From: Paramacrobiotus metropolitanus
Taxonomy: Eukaryota; Tardigrada; Eutardigrada; Parachela; Macrobiotidae
Assembly: GCF_019649055.1 (NCBI RefSeq)
Contig: NW_026570412.1
Location: 1 to 64,000 of the forward strand
Reading direction: 5' to 3'
Length of the DNA: 64,000 nucleotides
Shown: positions 24,180 through 35,646 of the stretch, piece after piece
Layout of the letters: every line of letters starts with the position of its first letter
Numbering within the stretch: position 1 is the stretch's first letter
Program-made: the position numbers and the translations under genes
Notes under the pieces: generated by a model
Told to the model about the DNA's origin: nothing
The model's database searches: none
Seen by the model: only the letters and a program-made list of their open reading frames with translations

Positions 24180-25845
24180 TTACGGGACGGCACTGGTGTC
24201 GGTCACGTCAGCGGGATGCTTCAACAGAATCTGCAGCACACCATCCTGGAACCAACGCGGTCGACCACGGATCGACTCCAGGGTTAGGCCCAGTGTGTTA
24301 ATGGCCGATGACGGATCAACTGGAGCTACCATATTAAGCGGAAAATTGGGCGCATATCTGCAACGGCCGACAGTTTCAGCTGACTTACAATTTGGACATT
24401 CCACGGTGATTAGCTCTTATCCTTAGCATGTCAAACCCGTTTAAAAATTCTAATATATTCGCTGATTGAGGATCGGCAAATGCTCTTACATGCGAATACA
24501 CAGGAAGCATATAGATGATTGAAATTAAGTGTAGGATGAAATTCGGCTCCTTGGCGATATCAACATTACGCGGCAGAGTTAAGTTTTAATTTTACCTGAT
24601 CAAAAACCCTGCAAGTGTTTTCCCAGCCGGATCCCCCGATTGCAGTTTTTTCTGCAAGAATTCTTCTTCAGCAGACGACAATTCCGCTGGTAGGAAGCGG
24701 GCGTAAACATGTAGTGGTGGATTGTATTGCTGCACATCCTCAATGTCCCGCCGCCAGGGCCAGTTGCCGTTCTCCTGGACAAGCGTGTCTTTTCTTATGA
24801 AATGGCGCAGCACGACTCTATGCCGCGCCAACTGCCGATCCACGGCCAATTCCGCGCAGAAATTCATGGTACATGTGGCTACTTGGACCGTGGTGATAAA
24901 AGACGGGAAGCGGCATCGCGTTCCCTCTCTTCCCCGTAGGAACGGCCTATCCAGAAGGCGGTGCAGTGAGTCGGACTGCAGGTGGAGTTTGTACAGGGCT
25001 AAGACCACCTTGCGCTGCGTTGCAGCAGCGCCAGTGCTACGCGGATCTACTTCATCCCAGGCCCAGCTGCAGCACTGCATAATCCAGCAGAGCATCGCGT
25101 CGGTAACTTGCAAACTGAGGCGAATCCGATGCACGTTACCGCAGTTCAGCAGGAGGTTGCGGCGGTCCCTTTTGTTCCCGACAGGTACCGGAAATATCCT
25201 ACCTCCGCGGAAGACGACGTTGCGCGTTCTGGAGGTTACAAAGCGTTGCACGGTGGCTCGGCACCGCGGCTCCATGGCCAAATGCCGTGCATGGTGGATG
25301 AGCAGTTCGTCATCGTCCATGTTCGCCGGCGCAACGCACTTGGGCATGAATTTATCGATCATCCATTTGTCCATATCGATGATGACGGTGACTTGCAGTT
25401 GTGAATGGGCACCGAGAAAACTCCACCACTGGCAAACGCTGACAGCAGAAAATACATAATATCATAAAGCCTGAGTTTGACTGCTAATTAAATTTGGGTT
25501 TTCGAAGTCTGAAGACTCAAGAAACAGCCATGAAAAACGAAAACGTAGCTTTCGCATTCCATTACCTGAAATGCTTGTAAGATTTACCTGAACAAGCACC
25601 CAACATCGTTATCGTTCGAAACGCTTTATCGAAACAATATCGGCAAGTAAAACGTAATAATATTCAGAGTAATACAAAAGAGGAACCCGGTAAAAGTTAA
25701 CATCTTACCCTATACGACAAACTTACTGGGAGCAACTTCTGATATCCATGATGTCCAAACAGGAGAAGATCTGCAGCATTAGTTCTGTGGGGAGATGGAA
25801 GTACGGACTGGGCACACCGTCATATTCCGGTAGAACAGCCGCCAT
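24180..25845 (-). CDS. F-box protein, subfamily 2 copy C (3 exons, 379 aa)
   Basis: Exons are 25845-25727, 25438-24596 and 24357-24180, phases 2 and 2, total 380 codons, canonical sites. The F-box (LPTELMLQIFSCLDIMDI, then VCQWWSFL) is split by intron 1 at the same place as in subfamily 1. What is exon 2 plus exon 3 in subfamily 1 is one long exon here. Shared family blocks include FVTSRTRNVVFRGG, FLPAELSSAEEEFLQKKLQS and RPRWFQDGVLQILLKHP. The predicted role is an SCF adaptor with unknown substrate. It is the first of three tandem copies, and its upstream and downstream sequences are recognisably duplicated around copy D. Confidence 0.8.
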
Positions 25846-25899
25846 TTCTCGAAAACCGTCCCCGAATTTTCTAATAACTGGTGCTTCGTGCAATTTTTT

Positions 25900-26780
25900 T
25901 ACGCGCTTGGAACGTAATCGGACTGAAACGTAGATGTATTTTGAACTTCCGAAAATTTTTACTTCGAGCCGTTAATCGATGCCGGGTAGAGTTCCGAACT
26001 GGCTTCACGACTGCAGTGTGCAAAGTTGCAGACTATCTTCCCGGTTGTACCCTAGTAGGCCAAAAGGCTGTTTTGATAGAGTTTTTTACTTTGTAGCAAT
26101 GTAGCCTGAACCGTAAAAACTGCGCTGCGAAACAATCGCGTTTAATAAGTTGCGACGCACCAAAGCCACCAGAGTAGACTAAGCCTGGCAACGAGATAAG
26201 ATCAGGAACGCCTACTCCGCTGAAGTAACATACGAGTCTACGGAGAAAGGGCAAAGCAGATCGATTAAAAAATCGTAACAATTCAGTCGTCCAAATTTCT
26301 TAGATCTTTTGCACAGTAGCCATATGACACATAACAAGGTCTAGTTTTTAATGCAATGGTCAAACAGGATTTTTGAAACCATGAATTTTCAGTATTTTTC
26401 ATAGCGAATTTCCATTCATTGTAATGTGTACGCGCATGACCTCAGTTTAAGAAGACAATAGCATGCGATGAATGGAATGAATAGAAAGCTTTCGGAATGA
26501 TGCTGTATCACTTTCCCGGATTGATTATTATTTTTCTTAAAGGTTCCATCCGTTTCGCCAAATGGTTTTGTAGTTTTGTAGAAACAATAAGCCGCCACAA
26601 TTCTTGCATACACCTACAATGCGAACTGTCGGGAAAGCAGCGTTATGCCTGATAATATCGTTATTCGAATAATTTAATGAGATGTCGTCACCTTTTATCG
26701 CGCAGTTTAAGCTTACGTACTGTCTCAACAGTACATAGGTATCTGCAGCAGATCTCCTGCTTGACCATTGCATGTTTCTT
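25900..26780. other. Upstream region of F-box copy C, duplicated at copy D
   Basis: The block at about 26020-26130 (TGCAGACTATCTTCCCGGTT...) resembles 34455-34560 upstream of copy D. The duplication unit therefore included the promoter side. The rest, up to the transposon edge at 26782, shows nothing else. Confidence 0.5.
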
Positions 26781-27240
26781 ATGCTGGATTCATACTTATC
26801 TGTTTCCCTCAAAACAGTCGAAAAAGTCGAAACAGATGAAAAAGTATGAGGATAAGAAAAACAGGTTTTCTGTGGGCATCTACACAGAAAGTATGAACAT
26901 GATGCACATTTTCGAAACAGTCATCTGTTTTGAAAATGTTTCATCTGTTTTGCCAAATGTTTTGGAAAATCAAAATCATTTGCAAAACAGAAATGTTTTG
27001 CTTTCGACCAATCACGATCAATGTGGGCAACACAGCGGTAGTGTAAATTAAAACTATAGGATGTCGAACAATTAGAGTTCAGAGAAACTGATTCAAGTAA
27101 AATGGTCGTACGAAATGAAAAACAACTCCATATCCTGGTGCACCGTCAAATAGCGGATCTTTCGAAAATCGTGGATAAAAAATGCAAAAAGGTTCAGTCG
27201 TTCTTTTTCGTTTTGGATCGAATCGTGTACGATATTTAAA

Positions 27241-28609
27241 ATGCCACCGAAACGCAAAAACGCACCCGCATCCAGTGACCTTCCGCCTACATTACCAAAA
27301 CCTTCTGCAAACTGGACGAAAGCTGAAAAGTTGCTCTTGATTGAAGAAGTACAGGAACTGCCGTTGTTGTGGAACAAAAAGACATGCGATTACAAGGAAG
27401 CCCACAAGAAATCCATGGCCTGGAACTTAGTTGCGGAAGCGGTTGCCGAAAAAGGACCAGTAGCCCGAACAGGTACGACTATCTGAAACTTTATAAAAAA
27501 ATTTCATTCTCAGTGACTTTCATTTATTAGTAAAATTTAAAAAAATTAATATGCATCATCGGAGAATACGTCATACCATTCTTTAACGCCTACAGAACCT
27601 ATCCTCCTTAGCGTATTTGCATTTTCAATACGTATACACTATACAGTTAGTGACATATACTGCACTAAATGATAACTGCATTTCTGATAAATAGTGAAAA
27701 GTTTTTATAATTTTTTAAAATGTTGGCATTTCACAGCCCAGGAATGTATTGCAAAATGGACTAACCTGATGACTCAGTACCGGGATATCACAAGAGAGTT
27801 CATGCACTACAAGCCAACCGGAACCGGAGCTGACGACGTGGTCGAAAAGCCAACCTGGTTTGCTTACGAAAAGATGCTGTTTGTCAAAGATCACATTGAT
27901 TTCCGAAAGTGAGCAAATCGATTAATAAAACAAATAAGGAGACATCAGTAAATTTTTTTAAACTATTCTTTGCCATTGTTTTTTTTACAGAACAAAAGGC
28001 AACACTAAACAGGAAAAAAGCGATATCGATAGCGCTATCGCGGATGACTCAAAGCGCTCCGAAGCGAGTTTTTCTCAAGGTGCAGAAATGCTGCCGGAAC
28101 CATCGGAGGCAAAGGGAATTATTCTCGTTGACACAGCAAAAGGTCATAAAGCGATCTACTGTAAAATCCACTAAAAAATCGAAAATTAAACTTAGGTTTG
28201 TGTAGAAACACCGAAAAAGAAACAGAAGGGAGATATGCAGGATATGAGCACCTGCGTTAAAGAACTGACCACATCAGTCCAGTTGGCTTTGTCGGCTCCC
28301 GTCTCCGACATCGATAAATTCGGTATGACTTCCCGCACTAAAGCTAAACAGGGCTTCGCAGACCCAAATGATTTTTTTGCTTGTTGTACAGGCACCATGA
28401 TAGCCCTCCGAATTTCGTTGTTTCCAACGCAACATCAGGTGCCCGCCATGAATCACATTGCTGCGCTGAACAATTACGAGTACACGTGTGTGTCTGCCTC
28501 TACTGCCGCTGCCGGATCTTACGGATGGACGGGTTCGATGTCTTCTGGGAATTCGATTCCTTCGAATTTCTTCCCTGACGCAAATCTCCAGCCATTAAAT
28601 TCGAACTGA
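27241..28609 (+). CDS. Harbinger accessory MADF/Myb-like DNA-binding protein (4 exons, 319 aa)
   Basis: Exons are 27241-27472, 27737-27908, 27991-28142 and 28206-28609, phases 1, 2, 1, total 320 codons. The N-terminal half carries the trihelix/MADF-type pattern WTKAEKLLLIEEVQELPLLW, ECIAKWTNLMTQYRDI and WFAYEKMLFV. The rest is acidic then lysine-rich (TPKKKQKG), ending in a serine/glycine-rich tail. In PIF/Harbinger elements this second protein helps transposase nuclear entry and end binding. Position inside the inverted repeats, facing the transposase, supports the role. The exon 3 donor (AAAG|GTCATA) is weak. Confidence 0.75.
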
Positions 28610-29146
28610 ACTGGCTTGCATGGCAACGCAGCAACAACACTAACCTTAAGTATAGGCTATAGCATAATCATAATACTTCAGCAGCGTATCGTGTATATTC
28701 ATTAGGTTAATACTGTAATACTTCGAAAAACGTTTGTGTTTACTAAGTACGTATAGTTTCACAAACAGCAATATCATTACAGTGTAACATAACGTAATTG
28801 TATACGCGTACAGTCTTACGTACATACAGAAAATGTAGTTACTGACTACTAAAATTTACAAAAAGTTCTGCGAATGGTTGTGATCATAGGTGCATGGTTA
28901 GTATTAGTTAGCTGTATTTATTATTTGTTGTTGCATGAAATTTGTCTGCGCTTATAATGCTGTTTTCAAAGGGTTTGTTTTGCGTGTTTATTGAAATTCA
29001 TCCGTCGCGCAATAAAGTGGAACAGCACAGTTTAAGTCATAAGTACGAGTACTTGTACATATTGCCCGCCACAGTTACATGAAAAATCGAAAGTTATCCA
29101 TGAGTACCCAAGCAAAATTAGTATACTTAGTATTCAATATCGGTTC

Positions 29147-30621
29147 TCAGCTTGCGACTTTACGAATTCCGAGAGCCAAGCGGTCTTGCCATTCCACTCG
29201 CCCAGATTGTGAATTAAAATAATCTTTGAATATGTCCCGAGCGGAACATTTTACTCTTCGACCTTTTCGCCTTTTTAAACGCGTTAAGTCACTCCCGTTT
29301 TCCGACTGCTCCCTCCATTTACCCAGCCTTAATTTGCCGTTGGGCGTATACCAGTCTGCATATCCCTTGGTGAGGTACATGTTCGGGCTTTCTCCGCTAA
29401 TCTGCTTGTGGCGGGGAAAGTTATGCAGCGCCACGCAGCTGAGGACGATGTCATCCACTATTTCCGGTTGGTAATTCATTGTGCACCTGAAAATGCGCCA
29501 CCTAGCTGCCATGATGCCGAATGCATTTTCAACCACTCTTCTGGCGCGGCTTAACCGATAGTTGAAAATTCTTTGTTCAGTTGAAAGTTTTTCTCCGGGA
29601 TAAGGTACCAATAAGGACTCACTGCTAGGGAATGCTGCGTCAGCCACGAACACATAGGGTGCGGTGACGTCTTCGGTTATCGTACTAGCAGTTGGTAGGT
29701 CAGCTCGTCCAGTTTTTATGGCAAACCTAGCAGCAAACTTAGTATCAGCGCTTGCAAAAAATCTTGAATTATAAAAGGTGGCATTGATGATTGATCGACA
29801 GTGTACAGTTTTTGTAAATTATTGTAATCACAAATATTAGCGAATGTAAATGTAAACAAATTATTTCGTCTAAAATGGCATCGCATTTTTATATTTATAC
29901 CTTTACCTAGTGACCAGCAACCAAAAGTTCCACCGTCACTTTGGCGGCCATAACCTCCAACGTCCACCGCACAGAATCTGTAGTCGGCATCCACAATGGC
30001 CATTAAGACGATAGAAAAATGACCTTTATAGTTGAAGTATTCCGTTCCACTTTTATGCGGCTTTTCAACTGCCACGTGCTTGCCGTCAATCGCTCCGACG
30101 CAATGAGGAAAATTCCATCTATCTTCGAATTTTCGGGCATTATTCCACCAGGTTTCCTTAGTCGGAAAGGGTACGAATTCTGGACTCAATACATCCCATA
30201 AAGCCGTAATAGTTTCCCGAAATATCGAAGAAACTGTAATGTATCCCAAACAGAAGCTATGTGCAATGGAAGCTTGAGAATTTCCGGTAGCTAATATCTT
30301 CAAAGTGATAGCTAGACGCTCTGCTGGGGAAACTGGAATTTTGTGAGTCCGAGAATGACGAATTTTCGGAGAGACTTTTCTTAATAATTCGTCAAAAAGC
30401 TCTTTAGTCATCCGGAAATATTTGAAGTGCTTTCTCGGATTAAGTCGAAGTCTGGGAATCACTCTCACAAATTCGCCATTGACCCTTCGCGTCTCAGATA
30501 AATTGTCAACGTAACAAGAACGAATATGTGCATATCCCTGGCATAACTGAGCGAATTGTACCACAACGGCTGCCATTAGCAAAAGCCGTTTCCGGTCGCG
30601 AAACGTATTTATTAGCAACAT
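29147..30621 (-). CDS. PIF/Harbinger DDE transposase, interrupted in the middle
   Basis: The start is taken at the ATG at 30621. The first long frame (30621-about 29900) holds SPAERLAITLKILATGNS, PHCVGAIDGKHV (first Asp), AIVDADYRFCAVDVGG (second Asp) and SDGGTF. The second frame (about 29753-29147) holds YVFVADAAFPSS and RRVVENAFGIMAARW (the catalytic Glu), then LHNF. A roughly 150-bp AT-rich stretch separates them, with GT and AG sites at its ends. I could find only one in-phase pair (TGCTG|GTCACT to GCAAG|C), and it is weak. So this is either an intron or a disabling change. The DDE triad itself is complete. Confidence 0.75.
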
Positions 30622-31297
30622 TATTAGAAATTTAGGGTGCAGTTGCAATTTTGCATATCCACTTGCAGAGTACTCAACCGAAAGATCTTCGCTATTACTT
30701 CGAATCTTGTTTTTGACCTACTCAAATATTTTGTGGTTGAGAACGGGGCGGAGACTAGAGAAAAAGATTTCTGAAGTATGAGCGAGAACTGAAAAATATC
30801 AGACAAGAACACATTTTGGAAACAGAAAAGATGTGTGCGAAGCCGACGCAGAAAAAATGTTTTCAAAATGTTTTCTTCGTAAAACAGAAAAACTTTTTTC
30901 TGTGTCAACGAAAACAGAAAAGTATGAATCCTGTATTAGACCATCTTCAAAATATTTACTGTAGTTATTTTAAAAATTACCAAGTGTACTAGTAATACAC
31001 TGTTTTACCCAGCCTTGCAAACAGCAGCCGAGCTAACAACCATCATTACGACCACATTGTAGTTTTGGCAGTCCGGAATGGGAATCATTATGGGATACCC
31101 AAGCACTTCTTAAATCGTTCGTTTCAAAGGCTGGCCGAACCACTGCTGCTGCTTGTTCTGCATGGATATCAGTTTAGTATAATGCCGCGTACCGTAAAAA
31201 TAAATATTTTAACTATTTTCAGATATGCGGCATTATACTCAATACTAACTAACCATGTGTACTAAGCTACTAACTATGGGGGGAAAAAGCAAGCATC

Positions 31298-31452
31298 TTC
31301 CACCGTTCCCCTGTACTGCTGCCGTCAGCCGACTGGGGTTTGACGTAGTGGCTGAACATAGCGCTTACATACCGCGCCTGATTTAACCATATGTATTGCT
31401 GTAACGTCACACTCCAGGCGGGTGACTGCACCAATACAGGGGAACAGTGGAA
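31298..31452. mobile_element. Small inverted-repeat element (MITE), copy 1 of 3
   Basis: The left end TTCCACCGTTCCCCTGTACT is mirrored at the right end with few mismatches (reverse complement TTCCACTGTTCCCCTGTATT), followed inward by GCCGTCA/GCAGTCACCCG. It is about 155 bp with no coding capacity. Relatives are at 35.4 and 36.2 kb. Confidence 0.65.
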
Positions 31453-31459
31453 AACGCCT

Positions 31460-32370
31460 AGGTTTTCCAATATGTGCAAATTCGGCGATGTGTGCAAATT
31501 CGGCATTTCATTCATTCATGTATCAAGAGCAGACAATCCAATCAGCTGTGCTTCAGTGTGTGATCGGCAGCCAAAGTAAGTCAAATGCTAGCAAAAGGAA
31601 GTTTGTTATCACGACAGATCAATGGTTTTCAAACAAACTTAAGAATCCAGTGCCGCTTATGTACACATACCTAGTCAGTACACACATGTGGTAGAAAGGT
31701 AATTTACTTTGATCCCAAACTCAGTCATACAGTGGATCAGACACATGTAACCAATGCGCAAGGCAATTTAAAAAATGTATTTGAATTCCGAACGGTTATA
31801 AGTTTGTACAATCTCCTCGTCACGACGTCGGTAAGTGTCGAGTCACTGCCTACTACACCTACTTTGTAAACAATACAGTCGGTTTTCTGGGCTAAGTCGA
31901 ATCGAACGAATACCAAAGTTTTGTTCAAAAACTTGGCAAATTTCTTGTAAATGTGTGGCACAAACAGAATCATAATATTGTTAACACACTTTAACTGACC
32001 CCGAAACAGTCGAACGAAAACGGATAAATGGAGAAATCGAAGCGTTTACCGTTCTTATAACCAACAAAACTTTTTTGTTTGATTTTCCTCTAAGTACTGC
32101 TGTAGCCAACAGATACGACATAATTAAAAATTGACAACGTTCAAAAACAACCGAAATCAGCATCTGCCTTTGGACAGACGCACGTCACATCCAATATAGT
32201 TTATAATAACACGTGATAGAGCCGTAATTTATAGGCATACAGATATGTAACGCATTCGATAAGGCTAACAATAGCAAATAAAAAAATCCCAAATCCTATC
32301 GCCAGTTCACAGGCTCCTGCAACAGTCATACGGCGGCATTAGGCACTGCTTTACGGACGACTGGTAATAC
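31460..32370. other. Intergenic, no gene seen
   Basis: AT-rich. Its right part begins the 3' flank shared by the tandem F-box genes. Confidence 0.4.
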
Positions 32371-32376
32371 AGTATG

Positions 32377-34274
32377 TCAGTAATTTGGTGTTACTGTGTA
32401 GTGTGTATACCTTACCGTCATAAACTTCAACAAAGACAACAAGAACAGCTTTCTTCTTTTTGTGGCCATCCCACTCAATGCCGAGACGGCAGCGGTGTCG
32501 TTCACCTCAGCGGGATACTTCAGCAGAATCTGCAGCACGCCATCCTGGAACCAGCGTGGCCGACCACGGATCTGCTCCAGGGTGATGCCCAGTGTGTTAA
32601 TGGCCGATGACGGATCAACTGGGGCTCCCATATTAATCGGAAAATTGGGAGCATATCTGAAACGGCCAGCGGTTTTAATTAACTTGGATTTGGAGTATTC
32701 CACGGTTATCAGCTTTCAGACTATACATGCTAAATCCAGTTCCGAAAAATTCTAACATTTTCCATTAATGTGGATGGGAGAATCCCCTTAAATACGAGTA
32801 TACAGGGAGTACAATTGATATTCAGGGTACCGTTTCAGATCTAGCTAAGTGGTGGTATGAATAATACGCGACAGAGTTATTCTTAATGTTACCTGTTCAA
32901 AAACCCTGCAAAGGTTTTCTCAGCTGGCTCCACGGATTGCAATTTGATGTTCAGAAATTCTTCTTCCGCAGGCGACAAAGCCGCCGGTAAGAACTGAGCG
33001 TAAATATGTAGAGGTGGGTTGTACTGCTGCACACCCTCGTCATCCCGCCACCATGGCCAGTTGTCGTTCACCTTAACCAGGGCGTGTTTTCCTACAGACT
33101 GACGGATCATGATTTTCGGTAGCGGCAACTGCCGATCCGCGGCCAATTCTGCGCAGAAATTCATAGTACATTTGGCTATTTGGACCGTGGTAACAAAAGA
33201 CGGGAAGCGACGCCGCGTTCCCTTTATCCCTTGGAAAAACGGGCTCTCCAGAAGGCGGCGCAGTGTGTCGGACTGCAGGTGGAGCTTGTACAGGGTCAAG
33301 ACCACATTGCGCTTCTTTGCAGCCGCTCCCGTGGTTTCCGCATCGACATGATCCCAGGCCAGGTTGCAGCACTTTAGGATCCAACAGAGCATCGCCTCGG
33401 TAATTTGCAAATGGAGCCGTAGCCGCTCCACGCCAGCCTGGCTCAGCAGGAGCTTGCAGTGGTCCTCTTTGTGTCCGGATACCGGAAATATCCCACCTCC
33501 GCGAAGAATAAGGTTGCGCGTCCTAGAGGTTACAAAGCGTTGCACGATGGCTCGCCTCCGCGGATCCTTGGCCAGATGCCCTACATTGAGGCCAATCAGT
33601 GGTTCGTCATCCTCAACCTGAGGACGGGGCATGCATTTCTCGATCATCCATTTGTCCATATCGATGATGATGGTGTCTTGCAGCTGTGCTTGGGCGGTAA
33701 AATAACTCCACCACTGGCAAACGCTAACAGCAGCAAATCATAATTTGACAAGTAACAAAAGTTGCAGGCGCTGGTATACTACTTCAAATTTAAAATTCAA
33801 ACTTTAAAAAAAACAATCAACGTCTTTATCTTATCTCGGCTTAAAAGGTACTTACTCAAAACAGCCGTATCGTTCTCTTAAACAACAGCGCTAAAACGCT
33901 GCTTGAGAAAAGCAGCAGAACCTGCTTCCCCAGTTAAATCCCGATTTTGACAATTAATTAAACTTTTCTCGTCCAAGTCTCGAGTTCATTCGGCAGATTT
34001 GCCATAACAAACTACCAAAATCGTTGTCGCTCGAAACGTTATTACCAAAACAAAAGTGACTAACAAAATGTAGCACTCATTGTCAGAGGGAGGACAACCG
34101 AACAAGCCGGCAAGTTATGTATTTCCAAAACATAATATAACGCGGCAAAACTTACTGGGAGCAACTTGTGATATCCATGATGTCCAAACAGGAGAAGATC
34201 TCCAGCATTAAATCTGTGGTGAGGTGGAAGTGCGGGCTGGACAAACCTTCATATTCGGACAAAACAGCCGCCAT
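32377..34274 (-). CDS. F-box protein, subfamily 2 copy D (3 exons, 409 aa)
   Basis: Exons are 34274-34156, 33723-32893 and 32656-32377, phases 2 and 2, total 410 codons. The F-box LTTDLMLEIFSCLDIMDI continues after intron 1 with VCQWWSYF. It is highly similar to copy C (for example RYAPNFPINMGAPVDPSSAI and RPRWFQDGVLQILLKYP). The reading frame runs about 30 residues further at the C-terminus, in a lysine/arginine-rich tail (KRRKLFLL) where copy C stops. Predicted SCF adaptor, substrate unknown. The long middle exon has kept its frame, and I see no disabling change. Confidence 0.8.
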
Positions 34275-34449
34275 TTCTCAAAAAACCGCCTCCAAATTTC
34301 CTGATACCTTGTTCCTTTTGCACTGTTCTTACGCTCTAAGCAACTTATGCACACTATGCACACTCTGGCAGAGAAGTATTTCGAACTTTCGAAACCTTTC
34401 ACTTCGACCCATGAAGCGATAGCCGAATAGTGTACTGAATTGGCATCTC

Positions 34450-34960
34450 GATTGCAGACTATCTTGGCGGTTGTATCTTAGTAGGTAAAAAATCTTAACT
34501 GATAGCATTTTCTACTTTGTGGTAGCCAGAACGGTTCAGTTACGCTGTGATGCAATGGCCTTTACTTTTGTTTCGAAGCGCAGAGGTCATTCCTGCCCAA
34601 TGATTGTGACAGGATATACTGTACCATAACGTATCCGGTCAAATAGTATACCAGAGCCTACAACCTTCTTCGCTGTGTGTGGCTCAATGACACAGAGCGT
34701 TCACCTATGCCCCAACTCAGCTTACAACGTCTGGTACCGGCTAATTCGATCTATTTTAATGAACATTTTAAGTTTATGAACAATGAGCTTTATTCGGCAA
34801 AAGCACAACACATAACGATAGGCCAGCCCTGATAGACACTAATCAAAATGATTCAAATTTAAGCATTATAAAAACAACCAAAATCGTTATTTGTTATCTT
34901 GGGGCGAGTATTCAGTGTTCCCAAAACCGCAGCTGCATTTTCCTATAACCGCTAACTCAT
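34450..34960. other. Upstream region of F-box copy D
   Basis: Shares the block at 34455-34560 with the upstream region of copy C. Otherwise nothing is recognised. Confidence 0.45.
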
Positions 34961-34969
34961 ACGCTGTCT

Positions 34970-35150
34970 AAGAAAGGACGTTGCGTTATTATTATTAGAA
35001 AGGCCGTAGATCGAGGCTCCCCGGTAACCACACGGATCTTCCGGTCAGTAAAACGAATCATTTCGGAAAAAGCCTTTCCAAATGTTCCGAGCGTCTCCAC
35101 TGCCAAGGGGTAGAAAAAGTAGCCCAATTCCTCAAAGAAATCGTACTTTC
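34970..35150 (-). pseudogene. Retroelement relic, same ORF family as at 4.1-6.5 kb
   Basis: The minus strand reads FFYPLAVETLGTFGKAFSEM and VVTGEPRSTAFL, the PIAVETLG and TGEPRS motifs of the family. It is short and truncated both sides, lying between F-box copies D and E. Confidence 0.55.
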
Positions 35151-35395
35151 GTCGCTTACTGTTTATTCTTTTAAAAAATACAGCGGTTGCCTGATACAGC
35201 GTGACTAAAAACCGAATTTTGCGTAGTAGAATAATCAAATGACTGTGGCGCTGCACAGATGACTGCGGCCTATTAAAAAAGCTTTCAGTAACATTTGGCT
35301 GATGATTTAAGTGATAGATCAACAGAATGATGATTTAAGAGATATTTCAAAGTTATATAAAGAAATAATATACAAGGAGGCAAACCACTCTACTC

Positions 35396-35553
35396 GAACC
35401 GTTTCCCTGTACTGCTGCCGTCACCCGGGCCCTAGAGTTTTACGTTGTGGCTAAATATGGCGGTTATGTACCGCGCCGGAGTTAACCATATTATGTACCG
35501 CAGCAAAGTCACACTCCAGCCGGGTGACGGCAGCACTATGCTGAAAGGGTTTG
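35396..35553. mobile_element. Small inverted-repeat element (MITE), copy 2 of 3
   Basis: The left part CTGTACTGCTGCCGTCACCC is mirrored on the right by ACTCCAGCCGGGTGACGGCA. The centre retains ACGTTGTGG and ATGTACCGCGCC, as in copy 1. Confidence 0.65.
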
Positions 35554-35646
35554 ACTAAAATGGTTTTCCCCTTATTTTTCTATACGACAAGGATAGAAAA
35601 ACAGAATTTCCCAGCACACTAAATTTAATAGTAAATACCCGAGATT

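Larger units (their letters stand above)
26782..30935. mobile_element. PIF/Harbinger DNA transposon, 4,154 bp, both genes present
   Basis: The element is flanked by TTA on both sides (26779-26781 and 30936-30938), the target duplication typical of PIF/Harbinger. The ends carry imperfect inverted repeats sharing GGATTCATACTT(A/T)TCTGTTT, directly inside TGCT (left) and TACA (right). It holds two convergent genes: a MADF/Myb-like protein (plus) and a DDE transposase (minus). Short AAACAG/CTGTTTT motifs recur inside both ends and may be subterminal binding sites. It separates F-box copies C and D. Confidence 0.85.

Noticed and set aside
24722-25459. 245-codon plus-strand frame
   Set aside because: Shadow of the long exon of F-box copy C on the opposite strand; no domain or splice support.
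29716-29900. Transposase C-terminal tail read through the AT-rich segment
   Set aside because: The expected third catalytic block lies in the other frame further on, so this tail is intronic or post-lesion sequence.
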